From Clavulina sp. PMI_390 (lineage: Eukaryota; Basidiomycota; Agaricomycetes; Cantharellales; Hydnaceae): a stretch of DNA of 64,000 nucleotides. The position numbers and the translations under genes are program-made. The notes beneath the pieces are model-generated. The model worked only from the letters and a program-made list of their open reading frames with translations. It ran no database searches and was not told where the DNA came from. The DNA is taken from contig WIDE01000057.1 in the NCBI GenBank assembly GCA_015039315.1, positions 93,024 to 157,023 on the forward strand, read 5' to 3'. Below, piece by piece: positions 27,967-41,159 of the stretch (positions are counted from its first letter, which is position 1; each line of letters starts with the position of its first letter).

Positions 27967-30900
27967 CTAAACGCCCGCAATATTGTACAGGGCATCGTGA
28001 TCTCCACTTCCGTCCACCATTGCCTTGAATATTCCGCCATTTTTGGCAAGAAGAGCTCGGGGAGAGTCATACTCCACGAGACGTCCCGCATCAAGCACCA
28101 GAATTCGATCGGCATCCATGATAGTGTGTAGCCGATGGGCAATTGTGATGACAGTCGAGTCTTGGAATTGGGTACGAAGAGATTCTTGGATGAGAGCGTC
28201 TGTTTTGTGGTCTATAGAGCTTGTCATTATAATTACGTCTGTATCATCGTAATTTGATATACACACCCATCGACGCTGTGGCTTCGTCCAGAATCAGCAC
28301 TCGGCTGCGCCGCACCAGTGCTCGCGCTAATGCCAGTATTTGGCGTTGTCCGAGCGAAAAGTTGCCTCCCGAACTGCTGACAGTAGTGTCGAGAGAGACG
28401 CGCTCTTCGTCTTTCAAATCTTCTTGAAGGCTGAATAGGCCCGCAGCGCGCAATGCATCGTTGAGAACGGCATCGTCGTGTTCGCTGAAGGGGTCGAGAT
28501 TGTCACGGACAGATCCCGACTGTACGCCACGAGGTTCAGCTAATAATTCTTAAATAATGTGAGGAATGCTGACCATTAGCTCCGGCTGCTGTGGTATAAT
28601 CGTGATAGCACTTCGAAGGGCTTCAAGGTTCAAGTTGCTCGTCAGCAACCCATCAAAGTAGACTTCACCCTCCGTAATGATTAATCGCAAGAGGCTATAA
28701 AGATAATGGTTAAAGATTGGGAACATCTCCAAATAAGCCGCCAAAAATCACCTGAGCGTCAACGAGCTCTTCCCCGATCCCGTGCGACCAACTAAATCAA
28801 AAATGCCACATTAGCTAGTCCACCAGAGACAGGAGTGCAACAAAGCAACTCACCAATTCCAATCTTCTCGCCCGATTTGATAGTGAAGGTGAGTTCTTGA
28901 AGTACCTTGGGACCATCAAGCGAGTAGCGCGCGGAGAGATTTTCGACGGATAGTGCTCCGCTCGTCGGCCACGAGGCCGGAGGAACCCCGGATTCAGAGG
29001 GTAGTTGCTCCTGCTCGATTTCAACATACTGTTGAATGCGCTCAAGGCTATTTATTTCAGCATCAGAATCGGGGATTTCATCAGCCAATAGCGGAACAAA
29101 CCTGTTGCCTGGCGATAGAGCGAATCGTCAGTTCAAGAAACAGTCAACTGGAGAGCCACTGCACACCTTCCACTTCCACGTCATTGAGTTCTCGAATCCT
29201 ACAACAAAATCATCAGGATCGAGCAGAAAATTACGTTCAGGTTGGTCACCAACCAGAACAGAACCAGCTCTGATGTCCATAGAGAAACATTCAACAGGAA
29301 ACCAATCTGTGTTGCATCCGCCTTCGACACATAGAGGAGATATCTGCAGAGTATTTCTTAGTTTCTTTTCATGGTGATGGGAATCAAATTTACCCGGCGA
29401 GTGCTGCGGAATAAACACCTCCCATGTAGTCAACGCGCAGACCAACCCATCTGATTAGGAACCCACGCTGTTAGTACACATCCGAAGCAGAGGGATCAAA
29501 ACCAGGCGTGATGCACCTATTGAGGTTCCAGAAGGGACGAGCAGTACGGGTATAATTGTCGATGCGTCTTAAAGATTCTGTGTATGCGTGACCATTGATG
29601 AGATCCGAACCCTTAATCCTAGAAAACTTCATACCATCTTTAAATCTTTCTTGCACGCCATATGCCCTGATGGTGGTGAGACCATTGATGGCAGTGCCAA
29701 AGACCGTGAACACTGGAGCACGAGCATTACTCATTTCCCTGATGAATACTCAGGACGGGAACCCATTCCATAGTGAAAGTTGGAGCATTACCGTTTAACC
29801 GGTAACTGGGCATGGATGTAGTACTGCCCTAGGATGACACCAAAAGTCGCAAGTATGATCGAAGGGAGTAGGAATGCTGGGGCGAAACAAATGATGACGA
29901 CCAGTCGTTGCGCAATGTGGAGCGTCAATTGGATTACATTGAATATCTTCCTTGGCAAGCCTGTGTCGATGGACCCTATGTCTTTGGTAAATCGCTGCAC
30001 GATGCGTCCGACGGGGGTTTTGTCCAGGAATCGGAAAGTCGTGCTGAGAATAGCCCTGGCGAGACGCTCATGGATCGAGCGGGCTGACCTGACCATTGCG
30101 CCGATCCAGATAAGCTGGTTCGCCGTGAATAGGACGGAGGCTGCAAGGACATAGAGAGAATAAATTCCTAGATAGCTGCGGGCGGCGGCACTTGAGCAGG
30201 CGTGCTAATGTAAAACAGATACTTGGAAGGTCCTCACAAAGGAACGTCGACTTTTTCGGGAGGAAGAATTTCGTACATCCGACCCCATAGCCCGAGCCAC
30301 CAAGTCTGATACCTATATGATTTCTGTCAGCGTAGCGATAGGTGTAGAATGGGAGGGAGAAGGTTTCACAGATCAACCAAATCAACACTCCCGGTGGTAA
30401 CCAGCAACGGTATCCAGAACCAGATTCCTCCCAGACTGCGGAAGTAGAGGAGCACTGGAAAGGGTGAGGTTTAGGTATATGGTTCCAAGGAGAGATGAAA
30501 AACCTACACGCTGAAAGGCTGACGTGTCCTAGGGCCACCTCTTCAGCGGCGACGAGCTTCCCAGCACCGGCGGCTTTACGCTGGGCCTCGACTGGCGCCG
30601 AATCATCTACTTGATCGAGAGGTACTTCACTATTTTGGTTCAATTCGAAATATACATCTGGAGTGGTCCCAGTCGTGGGGCCAGAGCTTATAGTGACAGA
30701 TCCGTTAGGAGAAAGGGTGGTGATGCTTGTTGCCAGGTTCCTTGTCATCGAAAGGTTGTGAGTGACAAGGAGCACCGTCCGACCACGGAGAAGATTGCCT
30801 GGGAGGCACTTGTCGACGATCCATTTGATGGTGTGGACGTCCAATGCTGAAAGTACGTCATCTAGGAGAACGATCGACGACTAAGCAAGATGTTAGTCGC

Positions 30901-33900
30901 GGCTTCTACTCCCCGCCGCAATGCCATACCTCCGAGTATACCGCTCGTGCCAGGCTCACGCGTGCCTGGAGATAGTAAGCAATAGGGTGCGACATTCAGA
31001 GGGCGGAGGTAGTAGAGGATTAGAGCACAAACCTTCTGTCCGCCACTGTCAGAGGGAATGACTTAGTTTCAGTCCATCACGAAAGGTTCGGACATACCTC
31101 AGCGTGAGACCTCGTTCACCAACCTGCTCCAATGGTCAGCTTGAGCGCATCACTTCCACTCCCAGTTTATCTACCTCTGTTTCGTCACCAGCCTAGAAGA
31201 AACGTTTCCTGAGTCATGGTAACTCTAATCTTGGCGCTTAAACAAGTAGGCTCACGTCAAATAGCTCCAGATCACGCTCAAGAGCGCATTGGTAAAGGAC
31301 TGAGTTCACAAGTCCAGAGGTTTAGTATGACCGAGACTCAGGACTATACAGAGCAACGCCCACCTTGCTTGTAGCGCTCTTCCTCATACGCGCGCCCGAA
31401 AAGAATATTGTTCTGTATATGCATTGAGTATGATCCGTGCTCGTGGTGAAGAGCTGCCGTTAAGCTTACCTTGATTGTCTCGTTCAAGATCCATGGCTCC
31501 TGGGCGCAGTAGCTGATGCCGCCGTCCCTCGGCAAGCTGCGCCACGACTCCACACCTGAAGGCACATAGTGAAGTTCGCCTAACAAAGCTAGCAGCAGGG
31601 AAGATTTGCCAGAGGCTGTCGGCCCTACGATGAGGTTGAGGCATCCAGGTGTAAAGATGATTTCCTCATCAACTCGGAGAGTGAACTCGCGGCGAGAGGG
31701 TGTGAGACTCCCTGACTGCGGAGACAATCCCGACCAGGTGAAGTGAGCATTCTTGAAGCCAATTGTGTTATTTTGAAGAGATTGGGGAAGAACTGAGGGC
31801 TGGTCAGCAATACTGTCGATTGTTGGCGTATATTCGTCCAGCAGCTCGGTCTACATGCAAACATTAGTCTCAAGACGTAAGAAGCTAAACATATATCTTC
31901 ACGTTGCGAAGGAAGTCTAGTAAAGGTGTCCAAAAGTAAGTGAATCCGCCTCTAGGTTGAAAAGGCCATCATACCATCTAATCGGTCGATGCTGACTTTC
32001 GCCGTCACGATTGCTGGAAGATGCTGCAACATGTCGAACAAAGCTTCCCTAAGAGATTCAAGTACCCCCAAGGACGCAAATATCTGTAGTTCGAGCGGTT
32101 CTATGAACTAGCGCATTAGCAATCGTTCAATTACTGTCCATGAGACGAAGGCTCACCAGAGAAGTCCACGAAGTCAGGTCACATTTCGTACAGTAGCAGC
32201 TGGTGAATGTAGAATTGTAAGAAAAAGTCATAAAATGAAGAAATGGGATATACCATTGAGTGGTCGCTTCATGATCATGGTGAAGGTTGCATATGTTCCA
32301 AGAAGCGACATCAACGGAAGAATCCAGCTGAGTGGGATGGCCATATTGGGGAGTTAATTGAGTCATGTGGAAGAAAAGGACTGCAGCGAAGAAGCATACG
32401 TGACGTTGTTGTTCATTAGGACGTATAAATAATACTTCTCAAGCCACGAGAGCTCCGCTTCACGGCGGTCACGAAGCTTATCTTCAACTCGCCTCTCCCA
32501 GCCAAACATTTTGACCAAACGGAGGAGGTTCACGGTCTCAGTAATCGATTGGATCCGCTCGTCTGTCTACCTCGCAAGAGTCGTGTCACGATGATATTTG
32601 AGTACATGGATGGAGCAGCATACCTTTTTCATCTTTCGGATCTGTACATTGTGTACCAGCGCCGCAATTCTCCCTGGCATACAATATAAATATCAGATCC
32701 CAACTAGTCAAAAGGGCCCGAGTAGACGCGTGACTAACCGGGAATCAAGAATCCAGCAAGCATCAAGGCCATGCCGACAAAGGTGCTGAAATGGTTATGA
32801 GTGTCCTAAACGAATGACCCGGCTCCAAGACGTACCTCCATCCTAGGATCAGGTATAGGAACCAAGTTGATAGCGCGATTTTGAGTGGAATGTAGGTGAG
32901 GATATACGGTAACTCTCGCGCTTGGATGATATTATCCAGGTCGCTCGAGATCAAGTTGTTGATTTTCCCGACCAAGCTTGATGTCGCTCCATCCTCAGCC
33001 GTATCAGTGGGGACGATATCAGGTTTGCTAGGAGTAACGTCAATGGCTTCGTCTGTACTGATGATATCGTGGGATCCAGAGCCATCTGCCACAATGTCAA
33101 CACTGGTTCCTCCTGCTACAGTATCAGTGAAAACTGGGGTGACAGGGCGAGTAGTAGCCTGTGAAGCAGCTGTAGAGTGGAAAGAATTGACATCTTCCTT
33201 TACTCGAATGCGAAGGGCGTGCTCGAACACAAGCTGTGTGATAATTGCTTCTGCCCGCACAGTGATGGTGGTCTGTGTAGGGTGAAGTTGAGGGTATAAG
33301 GCACAAGGATGTGATAGAGGGGACGAGAACTCACGATTTCGTAATAATATCTATGAAGAGCGATGTCGCCAAGCAGGCTACGACATAGAAGGACAATGAT
33401 CCAGAACCTACAACACCGAGCAATTCAACGCATTTTCAACAATAAAAGAGCACGCGCATACCATGGTTTGATGCGAGCACCTTGTCCACTAGTTTCGACA
33501 TAGTGTAAGAGTTGGTAGGTAGCAATCGGAGCGAGAAACCCTTTCAAACAGAAGATGATGGCCGTAAACGTAAGCATGAACCATGATCTGGCTGCATAAT
33601 AGTTCATGTCAGAAAGGAACCGTCTGTTATTGCGCACAATGCGAATACCTAAGAGTTTTAGGAACGCAAAGAATACGTGCCGATCACTAGTACGGATCAT
33701 GGGATCGAGAGCTGGGAAGGTCTGTGCTCGAAGGTGTCTACTTCGGTCGACGTCAGCGAGAGGAGGAAGGTCGTCGAAGGGAAGGTGTGGGCGCTTGGAC
33801 GCCTCGATGACCAAGGGGCCCATGTAGGAGAACAGGAGACCAGACATGATAGAAGCCGTTTGCTCTGGACTTGGAGGGAAGGGATTCTTGTATAAAGTAG

Positions 33901-34687
33901 AGTTGAGGGATATTTATGACCTGAAGCCGCTGAGTGGCACATACCTTGGGATCTACAGGTACATACTGACTGGGTAAGAATCCTGGGACGATAATGGCGT
34001 TCCATCCGAGTAGCGCAATTCTGCTCCAGGTAAGGACACCCAGGCTAGCATCTTCGGGTAAGAGATAATAGGTCGCCAAGGGCCAAAGGTTCCGGTATGA
34101 ATAAATAGAAAATGTTGCTAGAAAGATCACGTTGACATGTGCAGCGAGTGAATACTGAGTGGGATGAGTCGGTGGGTGTCGAGAAGCGAGGGTGCACAAC
34201 AGTCCGAGATATAACTAGGGGGTAGAAGCGAACAGGGTGAATCAAGGTGGCATATATGGTGCTGACGATGTTGCTCTTGCAGGTGGATACGCACATATAA
34301 CGCGGCTTCTGCCGGCTCCACTTCCCATCTAGATGTACCGCCTTCCTGTGCAATCATGGAAGCTCGAACTGCGACAAAACAGAGTGAAATGCAGCCAAGC
34401 ATTCTACTGGCTTCTAAGGCAATGGATAAACGTGTTCTTTTGGGCCATTCGCGGACATACGTAGAACAAGGATCAGCGGCTCCACTGGCTGGGCGCTTCA
34501 TCTTAGAGATATTTTTTGGCAGTTTCCAGACGCTGTGGCCAATTATAATCAAAAAAGAGACGAGCCCCAAGTAGATCGGAACAAAACGCGCGTCTTCCCA
34601 TAACCTGTAGGTGCTACCAAGGTGTGAGCCGAACGAGGCAGCGCTAATCATCATGGAATTATTACTCGAAAGAGAGTATGGCACCAT
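27967..34687 (-). CDS. ABCC-type (MRP/YCF1-like) full ABC transporter
   Basis: ATP-driven exporter of conjugates or drugs at the vacuolar or plasma membrane. The start is ATG at 34687 ([13 protein letters not shown]), followed by a TMD0-like membrane region. TMD1 exons include [12 protein letters not shown] to [11 protein letters not shown] (33847-33470) and one with an acidic Ser/Thr linker (33260-32830). NBD1: Walker [11 protein letters not shown] near 31620, Q-loop [10 protein letters not shown], then small exons 31192-31175, 31123-31098, 31045-31033 and 30965-30930 that build [25 protein letters not shown], and Walker [16 protein letters not shown]2 follows (about 30450-29100). NBD2: Walker [11 protein letters not shown] near 28780, signature [15 protein letters not shown], Walker [15 protein letters not shown]-loop TIAHRLHTI, stop after LYNIAGV. 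There are more than 20 exons; those in the TMDs were not all placed. No inactivating break was seen in the parts checked. Confidence 0.88.
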
Positions 34688-35192
34688 CCTGTAGGTGGTT
34701 TTTATGGATATTTGGAAGAGAAGGATAAGAGTTTTCAGAGGGCGCTGTGATGTTCACTTGGAGATGTTGTTGCATGGCCAACGAGGTCTGACTAGCGGCG
34801 TCAGAACGTGAGGTCTTGTCTGAGGGAACACAGGCAGAGGTTATGTCGATATTTATAGCGGTCCCGAAGCAAATGCAAAATGACTTGCTCAATACTGTTC
34901 CTTCATTTGGTCGCGCAGTTGGCGTCCGAGAAGCCTCGGCTAAGCACGTTACTCTGTGACTTGTCACGAAATCTTGGGAAACCATTGCATTGTGCAAAGT
35001 TTTTCGGACCTGCTTCACTAGGGATGACGTAGAGTTTCTCTTATTTTCTGCCAGTATCTCTAGAAGATCAAGGGTTGGCAAAGCTAGCCTCAATACTTGT
35101 GATTCTCGCTGATCGTGCTCAGATTGCTGTTCATGAGGCGTGGGTCGCACTTGCGCACTGACGACAACCGTTGATTGTTCGTCCGACATCAT
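34662..35192 (-). CDS. Doubtful open frame upstream of the ABC transporter
   Basis: Uninterrupted frame of 176 codons starting MMSDEQSTVVVSAQVRP. It includes a helical-looking stretch (RLALPTLDLLEILAENK) and is rich in Ser and Thr. It overlaps the transporter start by 26 bases in another frame, has no signal peptide or recognised domain, and may simply be the transporter's 5' region. Listed because of its length only. Confidence 0.2.
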   Translation of the reverse strand: MMSDEQSTVVVSAQVRPTPHEQQSEHDQRESQVLRLALPTLDLLEILAENKRNSTSSLVKQVRKTLHNAMVSQDFVTSHRVTCLAEASRTPTARPNEGTVLSKSFCICFGTAINIDITSACVPSDKTSRSDAASQTSLAMQQHLQVNITAPSENSYPSLPNIHKNHLQDGAILSFE

Positions 35193-36125
35193 ATCACATT
35201 CAGGGTCACATAAAGACAATTCAATACCCTACATTTCGCCAAAAACTACCATGCATGGCCGTATACACCTGAGAGAAGTGACTTGCACGCTTCCAGTTAT
35301 GGTTGCCTCGCCGCCCGATTACTTTGAATGAGCAGCCCTCTCTTCGCCACGATCATTTGTGGCGCCGTTTTTACGGATGTCCTATTCATAACTCTGGTTA
35401 GTGTATAGAGTTGATCTTTTCCACAATGTCCATCCCACCTATCACCACTCTTCTCGATTGCTGTCCTCCACGACCAGTTACATCGGTTATAATCCTCAGA
35501 GAACGTCATTAGAAAAAATATTTGGTGCCTTTGGACCACCAAATTACTACTATGAGGCATACACCCTATAGGAGAGCTATATTCTAGTGAATCCTTTTCG
35601 CAAACAGACTTGCCGCCCATAATCAGAGGCCCGATTCTTTCGATTGCTCGATGTGTAATCGAGTGGCTAGTAGCAACAACGAGTCTACCATCGCTAGATG
35701 GCCGCGTGACTAAGCCGGAACATCAGGGCGACATGACACTGACCCTGTCAAGAGTACCCTTAGGCACCCTCGTTTATCTGTAGCATTATCACTGCAGGCT
35801 ATTCTCCTCAGAGTCTCCTGCTAAAGCTGCTCTCAAAGTAACCTCCTTGCCGTTAGCTACGTGTGTGGATTTTCTGGATAGACACTATCGATTTGGGCGC
35901 GTAAACGTGAGTATCATAAGGACACTAACTCTTGCGTAAACGAAGCATACATCCAAAACTGAGAAGAACGAGGACAATGAGTCGGGGGAGTGTGGAAAGT
36001 GATCAAAGGAATTGGAGGAAGTTCAAATGACTAGGACCGAAATGGCAGCAGCATGTTCGTGCAAACAGCAGAGCTAGGTAAGCACTGATAGGGCCACCAA
36101 AGGAAAATGAAGAAAAAAAAAAGAG
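35193..36125. other. Intergenic region
   Basis: No supportable gene. It ends with an A-rich run (36108-36122) just before the stop codon of paralogue 2. Confidence 0.45.
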
Positions 36126-37225
36126 CTAAATATTGTGATAGAGGATTTCAACGGCGGCATTAGTAGAGCCTTGGCGGAGCACAATTGCGTCAACGTTATC
36201 CGTCGTGCTGTCCACCACGCTCCACGTCACGCTTGGAGACCCCGCCGTAGTGGTAATCCCAATATTTCCAAACGTCATCGAAACTGGTGGGAAGTCCTTG
36301 TTGCTCACAAGGTTGTAAGCCTCCAAGGTTTCCGTCGCCCAAGTGAGCTGCGCACTACCCGTTACCGACATAGTATTGCTCATACCACTGAAAGCGCTCT
36401 GGTAGTTGCATGTACTAGCAGATCCACACGTAGACGGGTTCGTGAGGGTGATGACGCCCTGGAGGCTCTGGCCAGTTGAAACCGTCTGCAACGCCGTATA
36501 ATAATAAACATTGTTGATCCCGTACCAGTTTGCGACGGCCCAGTAGTTGCCTCCGCCGGCAGCGGAACTTCCGAACTGGAGGACGGGCTGCAGGATAGCG
36601 TTTCCCGAGCTAGGCTCAATCGAATTGAAGAGGAACACGGTCTGACCATCCACGCTTGCGGGGGTAGAGGGCACAACCCAGGTAGAGGTGAAGTAATTGA
36701 TCGGAGTGGTGAGAGTATTCAGCCCTAGAGGTGGAGTGGAGGAAGTGATGAAGGTCAGTAAGAATAGCCATAAAAAAGAGAGTAATCTTGCGGTAGTAGA
36801 GGGGTAGATGAAAGTCTCGCGACGAGAACTCTATTGACAGGATTAGGGGTGGGGGAAACGAAAGTCACGTACAATACGCGTACGCGATCCAGCCGGTCTG
36901 CAGCGTTCCGGGATGGGAGCTAGGGACCGTCTTGGTAAAGTTACCACTTGGCGTAGTCTTATGGATTACCGCCCCGGTGGCATCAATGATGTGAACTTCA
37001 TCACCAACGTGATGAACGGATGCGCCTGAGAAGGTAGAAGGATTACCCTGTAAGTGTACGAAGGGGGAGAAGTACAGGTATAAGCCTACCCTTGGGGACG
37101 TGGTGGACATTTGCAGCGGGACGGTGTCCGAATGGCGTCAACACGTCAGCGGCTGGCGTCGGCGCGGCTATCGCGACCAAAGGGGCGACAAGCCCAAGAG
37201 CCAAAGCGAAGAGACGGGGATACAT
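36126..37225 (-). CDS. Secreted tandem-family protein, paralogue 2
   Basis: 295 residues from three exons: 37225-37090, 37025-36873, 36724-36126. The signal peptide MYPRLFALALGLVAPLVA ends near IAAPTPA, followed by VLTPFGHRPAANVHHVPKG and ASVHHVGDEVHIIDATGAVI. The main domain has YFTSTWVVPSTP, VFLFNSIEPSSG, ILQPVLQFG, GGGNYWAVANWYG and NVDAIVLRQGSTN. There is no intron in the main domain, unlike paralogues 1, 4 and 5. It differs from its relatives by a short insert with two cysteines (STCGSASTC) and by an extended end, LYHNI. An upstream in-frame ATG at 37240 is possible, but the signal peptide favours 37225. Confidence 0.85.
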
Positions 37226-37380
37226 GAGGTCTATGGACAAAGGTGAGGATTTGGAAGCAAAAATCGCTTCTGGGAGAGCTCACAAGCACGAGAAGTATGC
37301 GGAATGGAGAGTAGAAGATGGCTAGTGAGGGTAGGAGGGAACTTGCTTGGTGATGGGTGAAGGGGGGCCCATCTCCATGC

Positions 37381-37387
37381 TTTTATA
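37381..37387 (-). promoter_or_regulatory. TATA box of paralogue 2
   Basis: TATAAAA on the minus strand, about 160 bases before the ATG at 37225. Confidence 0.55.
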
Positions 37388-38592
37388 GCTCTCCGTCGCC
37401 CATCGAGAGACTCGAAACTGGCGGAAATGTATTTCAATCACCGCATTCTCGTCGGAATCGGCAAACAACAGCTCGCAGCGCCGTGATCAGACAAATTCTT
37501 GCAGGGCCCAAGACTCTAGAGAATACGAGCAATGGGACACGGGGTTGTACGCACACCTAAGCGACGGAAATTTCAAACCCAGTAAGACGTCACTGACACT
37601 TGGATGAACGGACTGACCGACTGGGAGGCGGAGATCAGGGAGAGATCCCTCAGCCACAGGCGACCCGAGTATCAGAAAAGGGTTAAAATGAGTTTAACAG
37701 GTGCGAGTATGCTTCGCAGCCGGGACCAGTGCCAAGATAAAGTTCGCGAGTTGATCATGGGCATCATCGATTTGCCAAGGGATGACTGCACAGCTTTCGA
37801 GCTCAACTCCTAGCCAAACCTTGGCACCCACTCTGGTTCTACCAAGGTGAGGTAGCATGATAATTCGGCTGAAGTCTGTTGCATGGAAACATATTTGCAC
37901 AGCTTCGTGCGTGGGCAAGAAAGGGAAGCAGGACACAGATAGCTTTCGCGATATCGAGGTGGCTTAACTAGAGAGAGACCCATTATATGAATCTTTGGCG
38001 GCACTTAACTAGGGGTGTTCTTGGGGTTTCGGTCCAGACTTATTCTGCATTTCTCAGCCCAAAGAAACCGAGTTATGGCACAGCGAAGGTCGACGATTCG
38101 GTGCTCGGAAGCATTTCGTCATACACATATGCACGTGATAGTTCACACGCCCAACAAACACCAATCTACTGAGCCAATATCATCCATCCATTAACATCGT
38201 TACGCAACTTATACATGTTGTGAAGAGTTTCACCCATCTTCGAACTCAATCGCCGCCGGGAAATCTTTCGCTCCTACCCACGATGTACTCGCATTAAGCT
38301 CTCACTTGGTTGGGAAAGATCTTCAAAGTGCGAGGGTTATTGGGCTTCGTCGCGCTGCTGTAAATTCCACATAACTCAAGAAAAATTCCTCGTAACCTTC
38401 AACTACATTTCGTTTGTGGCTGTATCATAACCCCACGTCTTGACACACCGAAATCATGGTAACGCGAGAGAGGGAGTGATTCTTCCCACGCTTCGAGCAC
38501 AGCACCAGCACACCACACTTTGTGTTGAAGAAGCAACCATATACGTAGCCTGGCACGGAATCCGCCAGCAGAATCCCATCATTGCTCCATTT
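37388..38592. other. Divergent intergenic region
   Basis: 1.2 kb between the divergent secreted gene and the F-box gene; it should hold both promoters. No gene supported. Confidence 0.45.
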
Positions 38593-40974
38593 ATGAGCTT
38601 TCTCAAGAGAATCGTCCCTCCCCGCGCCCAATCGAACCCAAAACCTTCAACTCATCGTCGCCATGATCAGGGTACTGAGCTTGTATCTTGCGCTACCGAC
38701 AGTTTTTCAACAACACGCAACGCTAAGGCTACGAGTATGGATGAGGGACACACGACAGACCCCGAGATCAATCATCTTGGATTTGATAATATCCAGCCTT
38801 CCTCGTCACTGGCTTCACTTCCTTTTGACGTGCTCATTGAAATCCTCTGTTGGGACCTTGCCCCTGGTGATCTCGTAGCTATTAGCCATGTGGGTTCTCA
38901 ATTGAATTTTCTAGAGCTTCTGTGCCTTAACGACATCTTGATTCCTCGCATTCCATGCGCATGGTAGACATGTCGTGCACTACGTGCATGCATGAACTCA
39001 GATATTGTGTGGCACTATGCCCTGCTTCAAAGTCAGTACCATGGTCGAATAACCCTGCCTATAATCCACGCTCCTATTCTGGAGCTCGATCAAGCGGATA
39101 CCAGCAGAAGTCGCTTCACGATCACAACAGCAGAGATACGAGCTCGCCCACTTCCCGTTTCCTCTTCCCCTTCTCGCGTAACGTGGCTCGAGTCAACACA
39201 AGAGACACTTTATCAAAGAACTCACTTGTCGGCTCGCAAGCTGTATCAACGCACAATGCGTATCCGTGACGTGCTGACGAAGCATGCTGAGCCTACTGTT
39301 GAGCCCTTTGCTACCATTTCAATCACCCCCTCCAATATACCCCCAGGTGCTGCGAATACCGCCCATACCTCTGTTACCTCCCCTGGTATGACTCTAAGCA
39401 CCCGCGGCGAAGTTCTTGCGCTTTGGTTTATGAGTGGCGAGATGCATCTCATTGATCTTCGGGCAGGGGATTCATACCGGCAAGAATGTATCTTCCGATT
39501 TGACACAGCCGCCCCATTTAGAAGCTTCAATAGCCCATTGAGCTTTGACGAGTGCTTATCTGTGGAGCCATTCCTTTATCGTAATCAGGAGGGCTATGTC
39601 ATCGTTTTTGAGTAAGTTATTCTATGTTTGCCCGGCGATGCGGGTTTATAGGAGGTTCTAATATCGTCGCGATACGTATCGAACCCATAGGATGGAAAGT
39701 CACCTCAATGTACTATTTCAGCCTATTCGCCGTAGTGGCGACGAGCAGCAGCCTGAGCCAGTCATGGTCTGCGCTTTGCGACTAAATTCGGCCAATCTGT
39801 ACAAGATCAAAGTATCTGGGCGTTGGCTCATATTTTTTGAGCTCCATCCTGCGGATGACTGGCTCTCAGAAGTCCAGACAATTTGGCTGTGTGCGACTAT
39901 TGTGGACCTCGAAAGCGGAGAAAGATGGACTATCCCCTGGGTTCGCAATTTTTTTTGCTTCCAAATCCCCCGATGCTAATTTCTGATCTCTCTCCGTGTT
40001 AAATGTATATTCGCTAGCTTCTGCACGGGGACAAAGCCAAAATTAACATTGAGGTTATTGACAACCAGTATGTCGTTCTCGATGTTAACCAGCTACCTCA
40101 ACACTTCCGCCTGTTTCCAGGAGGCACAACGAGCAAAGTTGAGCTTGACAGTATACGAGATCCTACGAAGATCAAGGGCTCACTCTGGACGCCAATTGGT
40201 GCTCCGTGCTCGCTTTCCTTTGAACCTTATACGAAGCGACACTACTTCGCAAGCTGGCACGAGGATGAGAATGGCATACGGCGCACAGAGCTGCACCTTA
40301 GCGTGGTACCTCCCCCGCCCGAGGATACGCCATTTTCCAACCACAAAAATGTGGATATGCGACCGAAAACACGCTCACCACCATTATATGCCAAACAAGT
40401 ACTCCATATTGGGAGTTCAATAGTCGCGCCGGTTGGCACTTCCGTGTTTGGCGATCCCAGCAGCTGGGATTCGGTCACTCGAGCCTGGTATAATAGAGGC
40501 CACAAGAGAGGGATCCGCCGTATCACAAATGAGGTCTCGCTTTCTTTGAAGAATTCTGCCCGTGGTACTTCCTCCGAGCCTTTTTGCGTTCACTCTGGGC
40601 CTCAGCTACTCGCTTCGCACTCATTTTCTGGTGATGCCTACCATTGCCTGTCATTGGCATATCCCTTCACTGTCACCAGGTGGGGTGACCTCAGGGAGCA
40701 CCCCTTGCTCGATCGAACAAACGTCGTGCTTACTCAGGTCATCAAATCAAAGGACGGTGGCCAGAAAAAGCTTGCTCATCGACTGCTACTGGTACGGGGC
40801 CGGCTAGAGCTAGGCTATCCTGGCCGCAAGCACACTTCTCAAGTGAAGCCTCTTCACGTACACGCAGATTGTGTGCTACGTTGGAGTGCGGTTGCCGGAA
40901 TTTTGGTGGTCTTGGAGACCTCTTCAGAGTCTCATCGGGCCACTCTCTACCGTGTCGTTATAGACCCTGTGTAA
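38593..40974 (+). CDS. F-box protein, 715 residues
   Basis: Probable substrate receptor of an SCF ubiquitin ligase, binding Skp1 through the F-box. Four exons: 38593-38889, 38968-39611, 39691-39940, 40018-40974, with all phases kept. The F-box spans about residues 80-120: SLPFDVLIEILCWDLAPGDL, then AISH joined across the first intron to TCRALRACMNSDIVWHYAL, which is what identifies the gene. The rest (about 600 residues) is beta-rich with no WD or LRR repeats that I can define. It contains MHLIDLRAGD and VDLESGERWTIPW, which resemble beta-propeller strands, and ends VVIDPV. The only plus-strand gene within the 23.6-47 kb accessory block. Confidence 0.85.
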
Positions 40975-41159
40975 TTCTAAATGTGTATCGATGAAGAGTA
41001 ACTTCATTCAGGGTCTTAGCCCAGATTAACCCCAGACGATTGGACCCTAAAGAAGACATGCTTGAAGTCTAGGAGAGTTGGAATAACATTGCCGTGTATC
41101 GTGCAGTACGGTGAAAGCTGTTCAACGGAATACATCGCTGATACACCAAATCAAGCATG

